A DNA stretch of 64,000 bases, from assembly GCA_022729235.1 (NCBI GenBank), contig JALDAJ010000001.1, positions 372,001-436,000 of the forward strand, written 5' to 3'. Source of the stretch: Candidatus Nanohalarchaeota archaeon (GTDB lineage Archaea; Nanohalarchaeota; Nanosalinia; Nanosalinales; Nanosalinaceae). Shown here piece by piece: positions 41,436 to 50,271 of the stretch (the stretch's first letter is position 1; each line of letters begins with the position of its first letter). Made by a program: the position numbers and the translations under genes. A model generated the notes under the pieces. The model was given only the letters and a program-made list of their open reading frames with translations, ran no database searches and was not told the origin of the DNA.

Positions 41436-41666
41436 ATGTCAAAAGACGAATCAAGCTCTGAATCTGGAGCAAAGCCTCCATTATTCCACAATAGAAACCA
41501 GGGAGTTACTCTCTGGGCTGAAACCGACAAAAATGGTAATACTTTCTTAAGAGTAAATCTACCCCTGAATTTAGGCAGTATTCCTGTGTTTGTTAACGAC
41601 TCGGGATACAAGGCTCTTAGGGATGAATTCAACGATTTCACGGAGAACCTTGAGCTGGAGAGCTGA
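41436..41666 (+). CDS. Hypothetical protein
   Basis: A 76-residue protein with polar N-terminus (SKDESSSESGAKPPLFH) and a strand-rich core (GVTLWAETDKNGNTFLRVNL, IPVFVNDSG). I do not recognise it. The start at 41436 is preferred to 41385 because TATA-like tttataaac (41404-41412) lies about 25 bases upstream, giving a leaderless message. It is followed by a nested stem-loop. Confidence 0.55.
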   Translation: MSKDESSSESGAKPPLFHNRNQGVTLWAETDKNGNTFLRVNLPLNLGSIPVFVNDSGYKALRDEFNDFTENLELES

Positions 41667-41693
41667 AGTACAGGTAGGACTACTTGTAAATGA

Positions 41694-41732
41694 GCGCCCG
41701 GTGACGGTGTGTTAAAGCGTCTTCTTGGGCGT
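41694..41732. terminator. Nested stem-loop downstream of hypothetical gene
   Basis: GCGCCC (41694-41699) pairs with GGGCGT (41727-41732) and, inside it, GACG (41703-41706) pairs with CGTC (41718-41721). It starts 28 bases after the stop of the gene at 41436 and ends just before a separate TATA-like box. It could be a terminator or a short structured RNA; no U-run is evident. Confidence 0.3.
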
Positions 41733-41776
41733 TCAACAGTAAGTTTTTATAACAGTTGTATCTTAACTCTGGTTTG

Positions 41777-41884
41777 ATGGCAGCCCTTTCATGTTCACAG
41801 CTAACAACCTTTGAGTCCGTGAAGGTAGAGGCAGGGTTGCCGAAGTTTCTGCTGAATATTATTGGGACCAAGTTTAAGCTGTAG
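41777..41884 (+). CDS. 35-residue mini-ORF with own promoter
   Basis: Frame: MAALSCSQLTTFESVKVEAG, then LPKFLLNIIGTKFKL. The TATA-like gtttttataac (41743-41753) lies about 25 bases before the ATG, which is the leaderless geometry seen at several genes in this window. The C-terminal half is hydrophobic and basic (FLLNIIGTKFKL). No family is recognised. It may be a real small peptide or a non-coding RNA with a fortuitous frame. Confidence 0.35.
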   Translation: MAALSCSQLTTFESVKVEAGLPKFLLNIIGTKFKL

Positions 41885-41939
41885 ATAGGTCCCGGAGCCG
41901 CTTCACCTACAACCTGTTTTTACAGGTGTTCTCTGCATC

Positions 41940-42740
41940 ATGGTTCTGGATGATTTAACTGACGGCGCTTCACGGCATTTATACGATTTCTACGATGAAG
42001 GAACGCGCAAACTGGTCTTCATACTCTGTCTACCTATAATCGATGGAGTGTTCCCTGCCTTACTTGTTACAGGTGCAGTAGCTACCTTTTCAGACATGGT
42101 AGCGGTAGCTCTAACAGTATTCGCGGGCGCAGGAGCGTTAGCGATAATCTACTCTTACGCGGAGAACATCAGGGAGGCGAAGAGGATGGTGTTAAAGGCG
42201 TCGATACCGCTCCTTCTTGGAGCTCTAGCCGTAGCTCTGATCGCTCCTGTGTACAGCGAGTTGTTCCATGTTGAACGGCTTAAGTACGCGGCAGGACTCG
42301 CACTGCTTGTTATAGCAGGCCATCTCGCAGGTATAGATCTCGCGGAAAAATTCTCGACGCCAGCGATAATACTTACGGGGATGGTTTTATCTGTCAGGAA
42401 TCCTGGTGTATTGACATTCAATCTTGGTTATGTTGCGCCGGCGTTGATAACTACTGTTACAGCTATAGCCGGTCTCTATGCTGCGTCCTACCTGACGAAC
42501 ATGGAGATGAATCTGTCTTATGTGAGGAGAGGTGCAGCTGTAGTTCTAGCGTTAATCGCGATATCTCTCTTCGGCTATGACCTGCCTTCAGAACTCAGTC
42601 TCGCGGTTTTCGCAGTCGCATTAGTTGCGGCTCTGGAGACTAGAAGCGTTTTACCTCGACTTCGAAGTTTCCTTTCTCCTTCAGTCTCTCCGCAAGTTTC
42701 ACGACTAGTCTCTCCCGGAAAGGACGGAAAGCTAGGCTGA
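41940..42740 (+). CDS. Polytopic membrane protein, DUF5794-like
   Basis: A 266-residue protein with about eight hydrophobic segments, including LVFILCLPIIDGVFPALLVTGAV, VALTVFAGAGALAIIYSYA, LLLGALAVALIAPVY and AAVVLALIAISLFGYDL. The LPxxDGxFPALxxxGA motif near the N-terminus resembles the haloarchaeal DUF5794 family as I recall it; this is not checked. The C-terminal tail (SFLSPSVSPQVSRLVSPGKD) is polar. The end overlaps the convergent FxsA-like gene by 101 bases, which is long enough to ask whether the tail is correct. Confidence 0.7.
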   Translation: MVLDDLTDGASRHLYDFYDEGTRKLVFILCLPIIDGVFPALLVTGAVATFSDMVAVALTVFAGAGALAIIYSYAENIREAKRMVLKASIPLLLGALAVALIAPVYSELFHVERLKYAAGLALLVIAGHLAGIDLAEKFSTPAIILTGMVLSVRNPGVLTFNLGYVAPALITTVTAIAGLYAASYLTNMEMNLSYVRRGAAVVLALIAISLFGYDLPSELSLAVFAVALVAALETRSVLPRLRSFLSPSVSPQVSRLVSPGKDGKLG

Positions 42741-43026
42741 CCCCGATCAGGTCAGTTACAATACCGGGGCTGATAAGCATAAGCCCTGCGGCTAGAAGTA
42801 TGGTGGTCTCCAGGAAGTTACGTGATACTTCTCTCAGGGTTACAGAGGAGCCCAGTTTACTCAGTACGAACCTTATCTCCCGTCGAGCTATCTCTGCGCC
42901 TATAACGCCAGTTACAAGTATGAGGGCGACTGTCCGCCAGAAGCCGATGGCGGAGGATATCTCGATAAGAACCAGTATATCTATGAACGGTAGTGCTAGA
43001 AGCGCCAGGAGTAGGTAGCGGAGCAT
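42640..43026 (-). CDS. FxsA family membrane protein
   Basis: A 128-residue protein with three or four hydrophobic segments: LLLALLALPFIDILVLIEISSAIG, TVALILVTGVIGAEIARRE and FLETTILLAAGLMLISPGIVTDLIG. The PGxxTDxxG motif and overall size match FxsA, named for phage-exclusion suppression; its role is undefined. The ATG at 43026 gives MLRYLLLALL. It overlaps the convergent membrane protein gene by 101 bases. Confidence 0.85.
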   Translation of the reverse strand: MLRYLLLALLALPFIDILVLIEISSAIGFWRTVALILVTGVIGAEIARREIRFVLSKLGSSVTLREVSRNFLETTILLAAGLMLISPGIVTDLIGVSLAFRPFRERLVVKLAERLKEKGNFEVEVKRF

Positions 43027-43078
43027 GTGAACTGATGTGTGTCTAGGATTTAAAGATTGAAGCTTCCCAGGTTTATAC

Positions 43079-44857
43079 ATGGGTTCAGTGCCGGAAAGGG
43101 AAGAGATAGAAGACAGGTACAAATGGAGTGTTGACGAAGTTTACAGCAGTAGAGAGGAGTGGGAGGAAGAAAAGGAAGAAGTAGAAGGTTTGCTCGAAGA
43201 GATCCAGGGCTTCAAGGGGGAGGTCATGGACTCAGGAGGTAACCTGTTCGAGGTTCTCCGGCTTTACGAAGAGGTGATGAGAAAAGTAAGCAAGCTCTCC
43301 CGCTACGCCAGCATGAAGAAGGATGAAGACACCCGGGTCCAGGAATACCAGGCGCTTTACTCCCGGACCAAATCTCTGTCTTCAAAGGCTGGCAGCGCAA
43401 CAAGTTTTATCGAGCCTGAGATACTTGAGGCAGGTAGGACGAGGATCAACGAACTGGCCAGTAAGAATAAGGACCTGGAGAAATATGATCACTACCTTGA
43501 CGAAGTTCTCCGGCTGGAGGAGCATACGCGCTCAAAGGAAGTTGAGGAAGTGCTTTCAGACCTCGGGGAAGTCCTGGGATCTGCAGGCGATATATACCAT
43601 GTCTTTTCAAATGCGGACCTCGAGTTCCCGGTCGTTGAGAAGCCGGATGGAGAGGAAGTCGAGATAACACAGAATAACCTGACGCGATTACTCAAGCACC
43701 GCGATAGAGACTTCCGGCGAGAGGTATATCACAAGCTATATGATCGGGTTTCCGAGTACAGGAACACACTAGGCTCGACGCTGGAGAATGCAGTAAAGTC
43801 GAACGTCAAGGTCGCAAGAATCCGGAACTACCAGACTGCAAGAGAGGCATCCCTGAAGAGCGACAATATCCCTGTAGAGGTCTACGACAACCTGGTCGGA
43901 ACAGTAAGGAATAATCTCGATGCTCTTCACCAGCACCTGGAGCTGAAGCAGAGACACCTTGATGTCGATAAAATCAGGATGTGGGATGTTTACATGCCCT
44001 TGACAGAGGACGACCCAGAGATACCGTATGAGGAGGCAAAGGAGTATGTTATCAAGGCTGTGAAACCTCTGGGAGAAGAGTACGTCAGCGCGATGAGAAA
44101 CGGGCTTGAGTCCGGGTGGGTTGATGTCTACGAGAACAGGGGTAAGCGTTCCGGCGCGTACTCTGGCGGGGCATACGACACGAAGCCCTACATCCTGATG
44201 AACTATCAGGACAACATCAGCTCGATGTATACCCTTGCGCACGAGCTTGGGCACTCGATGCATTCCTACTTTACAAATAAGAACCAGCCGTACATCTACA
44301 GCGGTTACCCTATCTTCCTGGCGGAGGTTGCGAGCACGGTTAACGAAAGCTTACTGACGCAATACCTACTTGAGAACGTTGATAATCGCCGGATTAAAAG
44401 AGCGGCGCTCAGCCATTCGCTGGAGAACTTCCGGTCCACTCTTTACCGGCAGACTATGTTCGCGGACTTCGAGCACCGGATTCACAGGAAGGTTGAGCAG
44501 GGTGAGGCACTCACTTCTGATGGTCTCGACGAGACTTACATGGAGCTCAAGTCAGAGTTTTACGAACCTGCGGAGATTGATGACAGGATAGCGAGGGAGT
44601 GGATGAGGATACCGCATTTCTACTACAACTACTACGTCTTCCAGTATTCCACAGGTGTCAGTGCGGCGACCACGCTCTCACAGCAGATAATTGAGAATTC
44701 ATCTTGTGATTACCTGGAGTTCCTGAAGAGTGGTTCAAGCAAGTATCCGCTGGATACTCTCCAGGATGCAGGTGTGGACATGAGTTCGCCGGAACCGATA
44801 GAGCAGGCGATTTCTGTCTACGCTGATCACCTTGAAAGAATGGAGAAACTCCTCTAG
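43079..44857 (+). CDS. pepF: Oligoendopeptidase F-like metallopeptidase (M3)
   Basis: A 592-residue zinc peptidase. The HEXXH motif LAHELGHSMHSYF lies near residue 388 and the third ligand in FLAEVASTVNESLL about 25 residues on. YAGAYSGG-like KRSGAYSGGAYDTKPYILMN precedes it, as in PepF. It cleaves peptides of roughly 7-17 residues in the cytoplasm. A four-base CTAG overlap joins its stop to the convergent M29 gene. With the M29 and M32 enzymes next door it forms a peptide-degradation neighbourhood. Confidence 0.93.
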   Translation: MGSVPEREEIEDRYKWSVDEVYSSREEWEEEKEEVEGLLEEIQGFKGEVMDSGGNLFEVLRLYEEVMRKVSKLSRYASMKKDEDTRVQEYQALYSRTKSLSSKAGSATSFIEPEILEAGRTRINELASKNKDLEKYDHYLDEVLRLEEHTRSKEVEEVLSDLGEVLGSAGDIYHVFSNADLEFPVVEKPDGEEVEITQNNLTRLLKHRDRDFRREVYHKLYDRVSEYRNTLGSTLENAVKSNVKVARIRNYQTAREASLKSDNIPVEVYDNLVGTVRNNLDALHQHLELKQRHLDVDKIRMWDVYMPLTEDDPEIPYEEAKEYVIKAVKPLGEEYVSAMRNGLESGWVDVYENRGKRSGAYSGGAYDTKPYILMNYQDNISSMYTLAHELGHSMHSYFTNKNQPYIYSGYPIFLAEVASTVNESLLTQYLLENVDNRRIKRAALSHSLENFRSTLYRQTMFADFEHRIHRKVEQGEALTSDGLDETYMELKSEFYEPAEIDDRIAREWMRIPHFYYNYYVFQYSTGVSAATTLSQQIIENSSCDYLEFLKSGSSKYPLDTLQDAGVDMSSPEPIEQAISVYADHLERMEKLL

Positions 44858-45981
44858 ACATCGAACTGCCATTCTCCGTCTTCCTGCACGGTCTCTCCAT
44901 CGACTATTATCTTTCCGCCGTGCGGTGGTCTGAAGTCCTTGACGATGTCCCAGTGGATGCCTGACTGGTTCCGTTTCTCTTCCTCTCCCTCTGGTATACA
45001 CATCTCGTAGGCTCGTCCCAGTGCGAGGTGGATGCTGCCGCCGATTTTCTCGTCGAACAGTGTGTCCTTGACATTTCTAGTTATCTGGCGGTTGGTCCCG
45101 ATCCCGAATTCCCCGAGATAACGCGCGCCCTCATCAGTGTTAAGCATTTTCTCCAGGAACTCCTCGTTTTTCTCAGCGCTGAAGTCTACAACTTTCCCGT
45201 TTTCAAACTTGAGCCAGATACCGTTGACTTCATTACCGCTACTCATCGAGGGATAGGTAAACTTTACCTCGCCCTCTACCGACTCTTTGAGTGGCGCATA
45301 GAAGACTTCACCATCCGGCATATTTCTCTTTCCTACAGAGGATACCCCTTTCCTGCCTTCTATGCTGAACCTCAGGTCGGTGTCATCGCTCTTTATCCTG
45401 ACCTCTTCAGCGCTGTCGAAAACATCCTTGACTGTTTCATTTTTCTCCTCGAGTTCGTCCCAGTCCGTCCTGGTTACTGCTTCGAACACGAATTCTTCGA
45501 ACTCCTGTGTTGACATCCCGGCATTCTGCGCCATCGATGATGTCGGGTACCGTGTCGCGACCCATTTCTTCTCCAGTCTTTTCGACATCAGTTCCTCGGT
45601 CGCCTTTTTCCGTTTTGAGATTTTCTCCGGATTTATGTTTGCGAGTTCCTGCGTGTTCCCGGACCCTCCTAACCGGATATATGCGTCCATCTCTTCGATT
45701 TCCTTCATCTTTGCCTCTGAAACTGTTTCCAGCTGTTCCTCGGATGCGTGTTTCATCCAGTCATAGTCTGCACCACCAGTCCCCATCTGGGAGTCATAAA
45801 GTAGGTGTTCGTGAGGGAATCCGCCTTTCTTTATGATTTGCCGCCTGACTTCTTTGAACAAGGGCAGTGATTCTATTGATTTAGCGAGCAGGTAGACGTT
45901 GTCCCCCTTCTTGACTTCCGCTCCCCGCTCGACCAGTATACGGGCGAACTCCTTGATTCTCGGGTCTTCGGTAGTGTTCAT
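44854..45981 (-). CDS. M29 family aminopeptidase
   Basis: A 375-residue enzyme with normal M29 length and all ligand regions: RNMPDGEVFYAP (Glu), EFGIGTNRQITRNVKDTLFDE, GSIHLALGRAYE (His) and SGIHWDIVKDF (His, Asp). The earlier NAGMSTQEFEEFVFEAV segment is typical of the family. Upstream the M32 gene ends four bases before its start, so the two are in one operon. Expected substrate: free N-termini of peptides. Confidence 0.92.
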   Translation of the reverse strand: MNTTEDPRIKEFARILVERGAEVKKGDNVYLLAKSIESLPLFKEVRRQIIKKGGFPHEHLLYDSQMGTGGADYDWMKHASEEQLETVSEAKMKEIEEMDAYIRLGGSGNTQELANINPEKISKRKKATEELMSKRLEKKWVATRYPTSSMAQNAGMSTQEFEEFVFEAVTRTDWDELEEKNETVKDVFDSAEEVRIKSDDTDLRFSIEGRKGVSSVGKRNMPDGEVFYAPLKESVEGEVKFTYPSMSSGNEVNGIWLKFENGKVVDFSAEKNEEFLEKMLNTDEGARYLGEFGIGTNRQITRNVKDTLFDEKIGGSIHLALGRAYEMCIPEGEEEKRNQSGIHWDIVKDFRPPHGGKIIVDGETVQEDGEWQFDV

Positions 45982-45985
45982 ATTA

Positions 45986-47476
45986 TCACAGGTCGTATAG
46001 TTCGCCGTATTTTTCCTCGATGTAGTCGAGGAACGGTTCTGCTGAAGGTTTTTGCCCAGTCACTTTTTCGACCAGTTCCGCGGTCTTGAACTTCTTACCG
46101 TGGATGTGTATGTTTTCCCGGAGCCATTCCTGTAGTTCCTCGAACTCTCCATTCGAGATTTTTTCATCGAGATCCGCGATTTCTTCCTCCGCTTCCCGGT
46201 ATATCTGTGCTGCGAGTACACTACCCAGTGAGTATGTCGGGAAGTATCCTATGCTCCCCCAGTACCAGTGGATATCCTGGAGTACGCCTTCTGCGTCACT
46301 TCCCGGGCGTATATCCAGCAGCTCCTCCATTTTATCATTCCATAAATCCGGCAGTTCTTCTACTTCGATCTCTCCGTTGACAAGCCTTCTCTCCAGCTCA
46401 AATCTGAGCGCAATGTGGAGGTGATAGCTGACCTCGTCGGCGTTGACTCTTATCATGTTCTCCGGGTCGACCTGGTTAACTGATTCATAGCACTCTTCCG
46501 CAGAGACCTCGTTGAAGCTGGGAAAATGTTCTTTCAGAGTCGGCAGGAACTGCTCCCAGAACGCCCTGGAGCGGGCGATATGGTTCTCCCATAGACGTGA
46601 CTGTGATTCATGTATCGAGAGGTCGCGTGCAGAGCCCAGGGGGTTGCCGTAGTTGTCCTGGTCAAGCCCGAGCTGGTACATGCCGTGCCCGAACTCGTGT
46701 ACGGTCGGCAGTATACTTTCTGCGAGGTTTTCCCCGTTGAACCTTGTCGTTATACGGCAGTCGAACTGGTTGCCGAGGGTGAACGGGTGTTCCGATACGT
46801 CTAGGCGCCCGCGTCTCCAGTCGAAGTTGAGTTTCTCGACGAGTTCCTCGTTGAGTTCTCTCTGCTTCTCTTCCGGGAAGTCTCCCTTGAAAGCTTCGGT
46901 ATCGACTTCTGCATCCGATTCTCTTATCTTTTCCAGTATTTCAGGCACTCTTTTCTCCAGTTTCTCCATTATCAGCACCATGGTTTCGAACTCTATGTAC
47001 GGCTCGTAGTCCCTGAAGAGGACGCGGTAGGGTTCTTCGTCAGGGTCTATCGCTTCGGCGTACCGGCGCTTCAGCTCTACAAGCTCTTCCAGGTGCGGTG
47101 CGACCATAGAGAAGTCGCTTTCTTCCCGTGCGTTCTTCCACTTTTCGACACATTCCGACTCCTTTTCCGAGATTTTCTCCAGCAGTTCAACAGGTATTTT
47201 CTTCTCTTTTTCGTGCTCTCTTTTGATTTCTCTCAGGACAGCATCCTGCTCTCCGGTGAGGTCCTGGTCTTCCAGTTCTTTGATAAGTTGTCCGAGTTCT
47301 TCGTCGCTGATAAGACGGTGTTTCAGCCGGGACATAACAGCTTTCTGTTTTGACCTTGCCTCTATCCCTCTTTCAGGCATCATTACTTCCTGGTCCCATG
47401 TAAGAATGCTGTCGATTTTGCCCAGGTTATCTACTTCTTCCACTTTCTCCATGAACTGCTCATATTCTGGAGTCAT
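45986..47476 (-). CDS. Thermostable carboxypeptidase, M32 family
   Basis: A 496-residue enzyme. The zinc motif TVHEFGHGMYQLG lies at about 258-270; DLSIHESQSRLWEN supplies the third ligand, and FRIHLALRFELER-like YHLHIALRFELER is a conserved family block. It removes C-terminal residues from peptides. It is the promoter-proximal gene of a two-gene peptidase operon. Confidence 0.93.
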   Translation of the reverse strand: MTPEYEQFMEKVEEVDNLGKIDSILTWDQEVMMPERGIEARSKQKAVMSRLKHRLISDEELGQLIKELEDQDLTGEQDAVLREIKREHEKEKKIPVELLEKISEKESECVEKWKNAREESDFSMVAPHLEELVELKRRYAEAIDPDEEPYRVLFRDYEPYIEFETMVLIMEKLEKRVPEILEKIRESDAEVDTEAFKGDFPEEKQRELNEELVEKLNFDWRRGRLDVSEHPFTLGNQFDCRITTRFNGENLAESILPTVHEFGHGMYQLGLDQDNYGNPLGSARDLSIHESQSRLWENHIARSRAFWEQFLPTLKEHFPSFNEVSAEECYESVNQVDPENMIRVNADEVSYHLHIALRFELERRLVNGEIEVEELPDLWNDKMEELLDIRPGSDAEGVLQDIHWYWGSIGYFPTYSLGSVLAAQIYREAEEEIADLDEKISNGEFEELQEWLRENIHIHGKKFKTAELVEKVTGQKPSAEPFLDYIEEKYGELYDL

Positions 47477-47508
47477 AGGTGAAGAAGTGGTAGTGAGATA
47501 CTAAACAG

Positions 47509-47844
47509 TTAGGTCTGGATTTCGTCCGCGATTATCTGTAGAGAGCCCTGGTATATGTCGACCCTTCCTTCTATCAGCAGTTCACCCCTGTCCGATTCCA
47601 GTTCGGAGTCGAAGTCAACCACCTGTATACTGCCGGTAGAGTCTTCTAACGTGATGAAAACGTGACCGTCTGATTCCGTGAAGCTTGTGATATCGCCTTC
47701 CACTTCGATCTGTTTCCCTGCCCAGGCTCTCTCAATCTCCCCTATCTCCACTTTTTCGGCTTCGAGGTAGAGTGTTGACAGGTACATAAGGGTCAGGCCG
47801 ATGACGGCAAAAAAGATGCTTGCCCGGTAAATCTCTTTTTTCAT
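47509..47844 (-). CDS. Membrane-anchored OB-fold protein
   Basis: A 111-residue protein with one N-terminal transmembrane helix (IYRASIFFAVIGLTLMYLSTLY, about 5-26) and an OB-fold-like domain: GKQIEVEGDITSFTESDGHVFITLEDSTGSIQVV, then GELLIEGRVDIYQGSLQIIADEI. Such small anchored OB domains occur in haloarchaea; role unknown. The gene overlaps thpR by four bases and is co-transcribed with it. Confidence 0.7.
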   Translation of the reverse strand: MKKEIYRASIFFAVIGLTLMYLSTLYLEAEKVEIGEIERAWAGKQIEVEGDITSFTESDGHVFITLEDSTGSIQVVDFDSELESDRGELLIEGRVDIYQGSLQIIADEIQT

Positions 47845-48377
47845 AGTTCTTTCTCGTGGATTATGTTGTACCGGGTGTTATTCCCGGTCACCTTGCTTTC
47901 AAACAACCTGGTTTTATCGATTTTCAGGTTGCCGAACTCGTGTTCGCTGAATTCCTCAAGGCTTTTCTGCAATTTTTTCTTCTTGCCGGGAGAGAGATTT
48001 TTTACACGCGCAAGTGTGATATGGGGTTTGAAGTCGTGGTTGTTGCTTGACTCGGTTCCGTGTCCAGAAACCTGGTGGTAAAGCCTGTGTATACTTTCTG
48101 ATTCTACCCCTGCCCATATCACACGTATGTAATCTTTTGAAGGGAAGACACCCAACCCTCTTATCTCAGCGGGGAAAGGCTGGACTGAGATACAATCCAT
48201 AGCCTCTTTTATCTCTCTAAGCTGTTCCGGGTTAACGTCCTCGAAGAACTGGAGTGTGATGTGCATCTTTTCTTTCGGGACCGTGTTAAATCCCAGGTCT
48301 ATCGAGTCCCGGACATGTTCCAGTTCCTTCAAGACTTCAGGTTCTTCTATATCGATTGCGGAGAAGACGCGCGCCAT
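47841..48377 (-). CDS. thpR: RNA 2',3'-cyclic phosphodiesterase (2H family)
   Basis: A 178-residue 2H phosphoesterase with two catalytic HxT motifs: MHITLQF (39-42) and PHITLAR (119-122). The family opens 2',3'-cyclic phosphates on RNA ends and can act on tRNA half ends, which may matter here because this genome has an intron-containing tRNA. The start at 48377 gives MARVFSAIDI, the normal N-terminus; the open frame to 48485 is an upstream extension. It is divergent from the PRC-barrel gene. Confidence 0.9.
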   Translation of the reverse strand: MARVFSAIDIEEPEVLKELEHVRDSIDLGFNTVPKEKMHITLQFFEDVNPEQLREIKEAMDCISVQPFPAEIRGLGVFPSKDYIRVIWAGVESESIHRLYHQVSGHGTESSNNHDFKPHITLARVKNLSPGKKKKLQKSLEEFSEHEFGNLKIDKTRLFESKVTGNNTRYNIIHEKEL

Positions 48378-48425
48378 ACAGTTTTTTATTGTTGTCATTC
48401 TCATAAATGCTATATAGGTGTCAAT

Positions 48426-48686
48426 ATGGCAAACAAGCCCAGGGCAAAAGAACTTGTAGGAAAGACAATAGTATCGGAAGAACACGGTAAAAAGTTTGGA
48501 GAGGTAGAAGACGTTTCATTCGTGGCTGATACCGGCGAACTCATGAACCTTCTCGTCACCGACACAACTCAGCATCTCGATGAAGTCAAGCTCCAGGAGG
48601 ACAAGAAAGGAAGACACATAGTACCTTTCTCCGCAGTCAGGAGCGTCGGGGACTTCGTGATCGTCTCCGAAGGCGACATAATGTGA
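48426..48686 (+). CDS. PRC-barrel domain protein
   Basis: An 86-residue protein: RAKELVGKTIVSEEHGKKFG, EVEDVSFVADTGELMNLLV, then GRHIVPFSAVRSVGDFVIV. This is the PRC-barrel fold found in photosynthetic reaction centre H subunit and RimM, widespread as a stand-alone protein in euryarchaea and often linked with RNA or division proteins. The ATG at 48426 follows a TATA-like tataaat/ctatatagg area. The function here is unknown. Confidence 0.85.
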   Translation: MANKPRAKELVGKTIVSEEHGKKFGEVEDVSFVADTGELMNLLVTDTTQHLDEVKLQEDKKGRHIVPFSAVRSVGDFVIVSEGDIM

Positions 48687-48710
48687 GAATGCGTGAGAGA
48701 GGATAGAATT

Positions 48711-50198
48711 CTAAATCACCAGTAGGTAGTTCCAGAGAGGAACTTTGACTACTTTTCCATTCTCAACTTCTATTATTCCCGTCTGATTTTCTGTTATAAC
48801 TATCCCGAAATCTGATTCATTATGATCGTATAGGAATCTGTTCAATCCTCGCAAATCTTTCTTACGGATGCGATCTCTATACTTTACTTCTATTGGGACT
48901 GCTGAGCCTGAAACTTTTAGAACAAGGTCTACTTCGCCATTACTGTAGTCCCAGTAATATGTTCTCTCCTCTGAGTTAGTCAAGTTAAAGCAAAGTCTCT
49001 TAGAGTGATCTGCACATATTGATTCTACAATCAAACCTTCCTCGTCAGGTTTCAATTCATAGTCTCCGCCCAACGAACCGGATATCGCGTTCCTGAAACC
49101 AGGATCCCAGATATACGCTTTCTGTTTCTTCCTTTCTGAAGATGCCTTGCTACCCGAATAGAATTTTGTTCTGTGGATGAGATATGCTTCCTCAAGATAG
49201 CCCACATATTTGCCTGCTGTTGCTGGAGAGACACCTATAAAATCGGCTAGATTGCTTTCCACAAGTTTTTGGGCGGTGTTATCTGCAATAAATACCATTA
49301 TCTTCATCAATTTGCTAGGTTTGACATCGTAGATTTCTGAAGCATCTTTTTGTATCGCTTTTTCAGCATCATTCTCTAATTTCTCAGAAGCATAGTTTGG
49401 ATTAACTCCTTCTTCTACCTCTTTTTTGATTATTTTTGGAAATCCCCCTCTGTTTATGTATCTGCCCAGTTCCGATCTTATCTTAGGTTCATCTTGACTG
49501 AGAAATGAGTTATTTTTAGTAAATGCTTGATTAAGAGAGTCAGGGTTCTTTTCCTTGATTGACTTCTTAAAGGAGTTTTTCATTATGTGCTTGTTCTTGG
49601 ATAAGTTTACGCCTAGTTCTAGCTCTCCTATTTCAGATTTCATTCTGAGCGTTTCAGAGAATTTAAGAGGCAACATTTTTCTGTCGATTATTCTTCCTAG
49701 AAGTGACTCTGAACCTGCTGTTATCTTCGCACTTGAGGATCCTGTTATCGCAAATTTGATCTTATAATCTAGGTCATACCAAAACTTTAGACGTTCGGCC
49801 CAATCTTCAACTACTTGTATTTCATCTAGAAATATGTAAACCTCTTCTTCCAAATCTTCGAAACTCTTCTCAAGCACATAGTTTTGGTATATCTCTAAAA
49901 TATCCTCTATTGGCTCCTGTAGATAGCCTCTAAGATAAGGGTTATCTAGCTGAACAAAAAGTATTCTGTTAGGAGAGACTTCTTTGTCATGTATCAAGTC
50001 CTCTATGACTTGTTTTAGTATGGTGGTTTTCCCTACCCTTCTCGGACCTAGTAGGCCAGTTATCTCTTCCTCGTGTATTTGTTCTTTGAGGAAATAGTAG
50101 TGGCTCCTGTTATAGAATCTGCCTTCAAGGTTGACTCCTTGGCCTGACCACCAGGGATTACTTCTTCTCAGGTTAGACAAGATTTTATCTTCTTCCAT
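48711..50198 (-). CDS. AAA ATPase with DUF4143-like C-terminus
   Basis: A 495-residue protein. Walker A GLLGPRRVGKTTILK lies near residue 45 and Walker B VYIFLDEIQVVEDW near 120; ITGSSSAKI is the sensor block. The C-terminal half has FIGVSPATAGKYVGYLEEAYLIHRTKFYS (winged helix) and a nuclease-like GEVDLVLKVSGSAVPIEVKY, the pattern of DUF4143 ATPases. These mobile-like archaeal ATPases have no settled function. The gene is AT-richer and lysine-richer than its neighbours, suggesting horizontal gain. It is monocistronic. Confidence 0.85.
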   Translation of the reverse strand: MEEDKILSNLRRSNPWWSGQGVNLEGRFYNRSHYYFLKEQIHEEEITGLLGPRRVGKTTILKQVIEDLIHDKEVSPNRILFVQLDNPYLRGYLQEPIEDILEIYQNYVLEKSFEDLEEEVYIFLDEIQVVEDWAERLKFWYDLDYKIKFAITGSSSAKITAGSESLLGRIIDRKMLPLKFSETLRMKSEIGELELGVNLSKNKHIMKNSFKKSIKEKNPDSLNQAFTKNNSFLSQDEPKIRSELGRYINRGGFPKIIKKEVEEGVNPNYASEKLENDAEKAIQKDASEIYDVKPSKLMKIMVFIADNTAQKLVESNLADFIGVSPATAGKYVGYLEEAYLIHRTKFYSGSKASSERKKQKAYIWDPGFRNAISGSLGGDYELKPDEEGLIVESICADHSKRLCFNLTNSEERTYYWDYSNGEVDLVLKVSGSAVPIEVKYRDRIRKKDLRGLNRFLYDHNESDFGIVITENQTGIIEVENGKVVKVPLWNYLLVI

Positions 50199-50271
50199 AA
50201 AGCAAACTAGTCTGCCACTTTTTTAAATCAATTCCAAAAACTAGTACGAGTAGTTGGAATTGATTTAAAAT

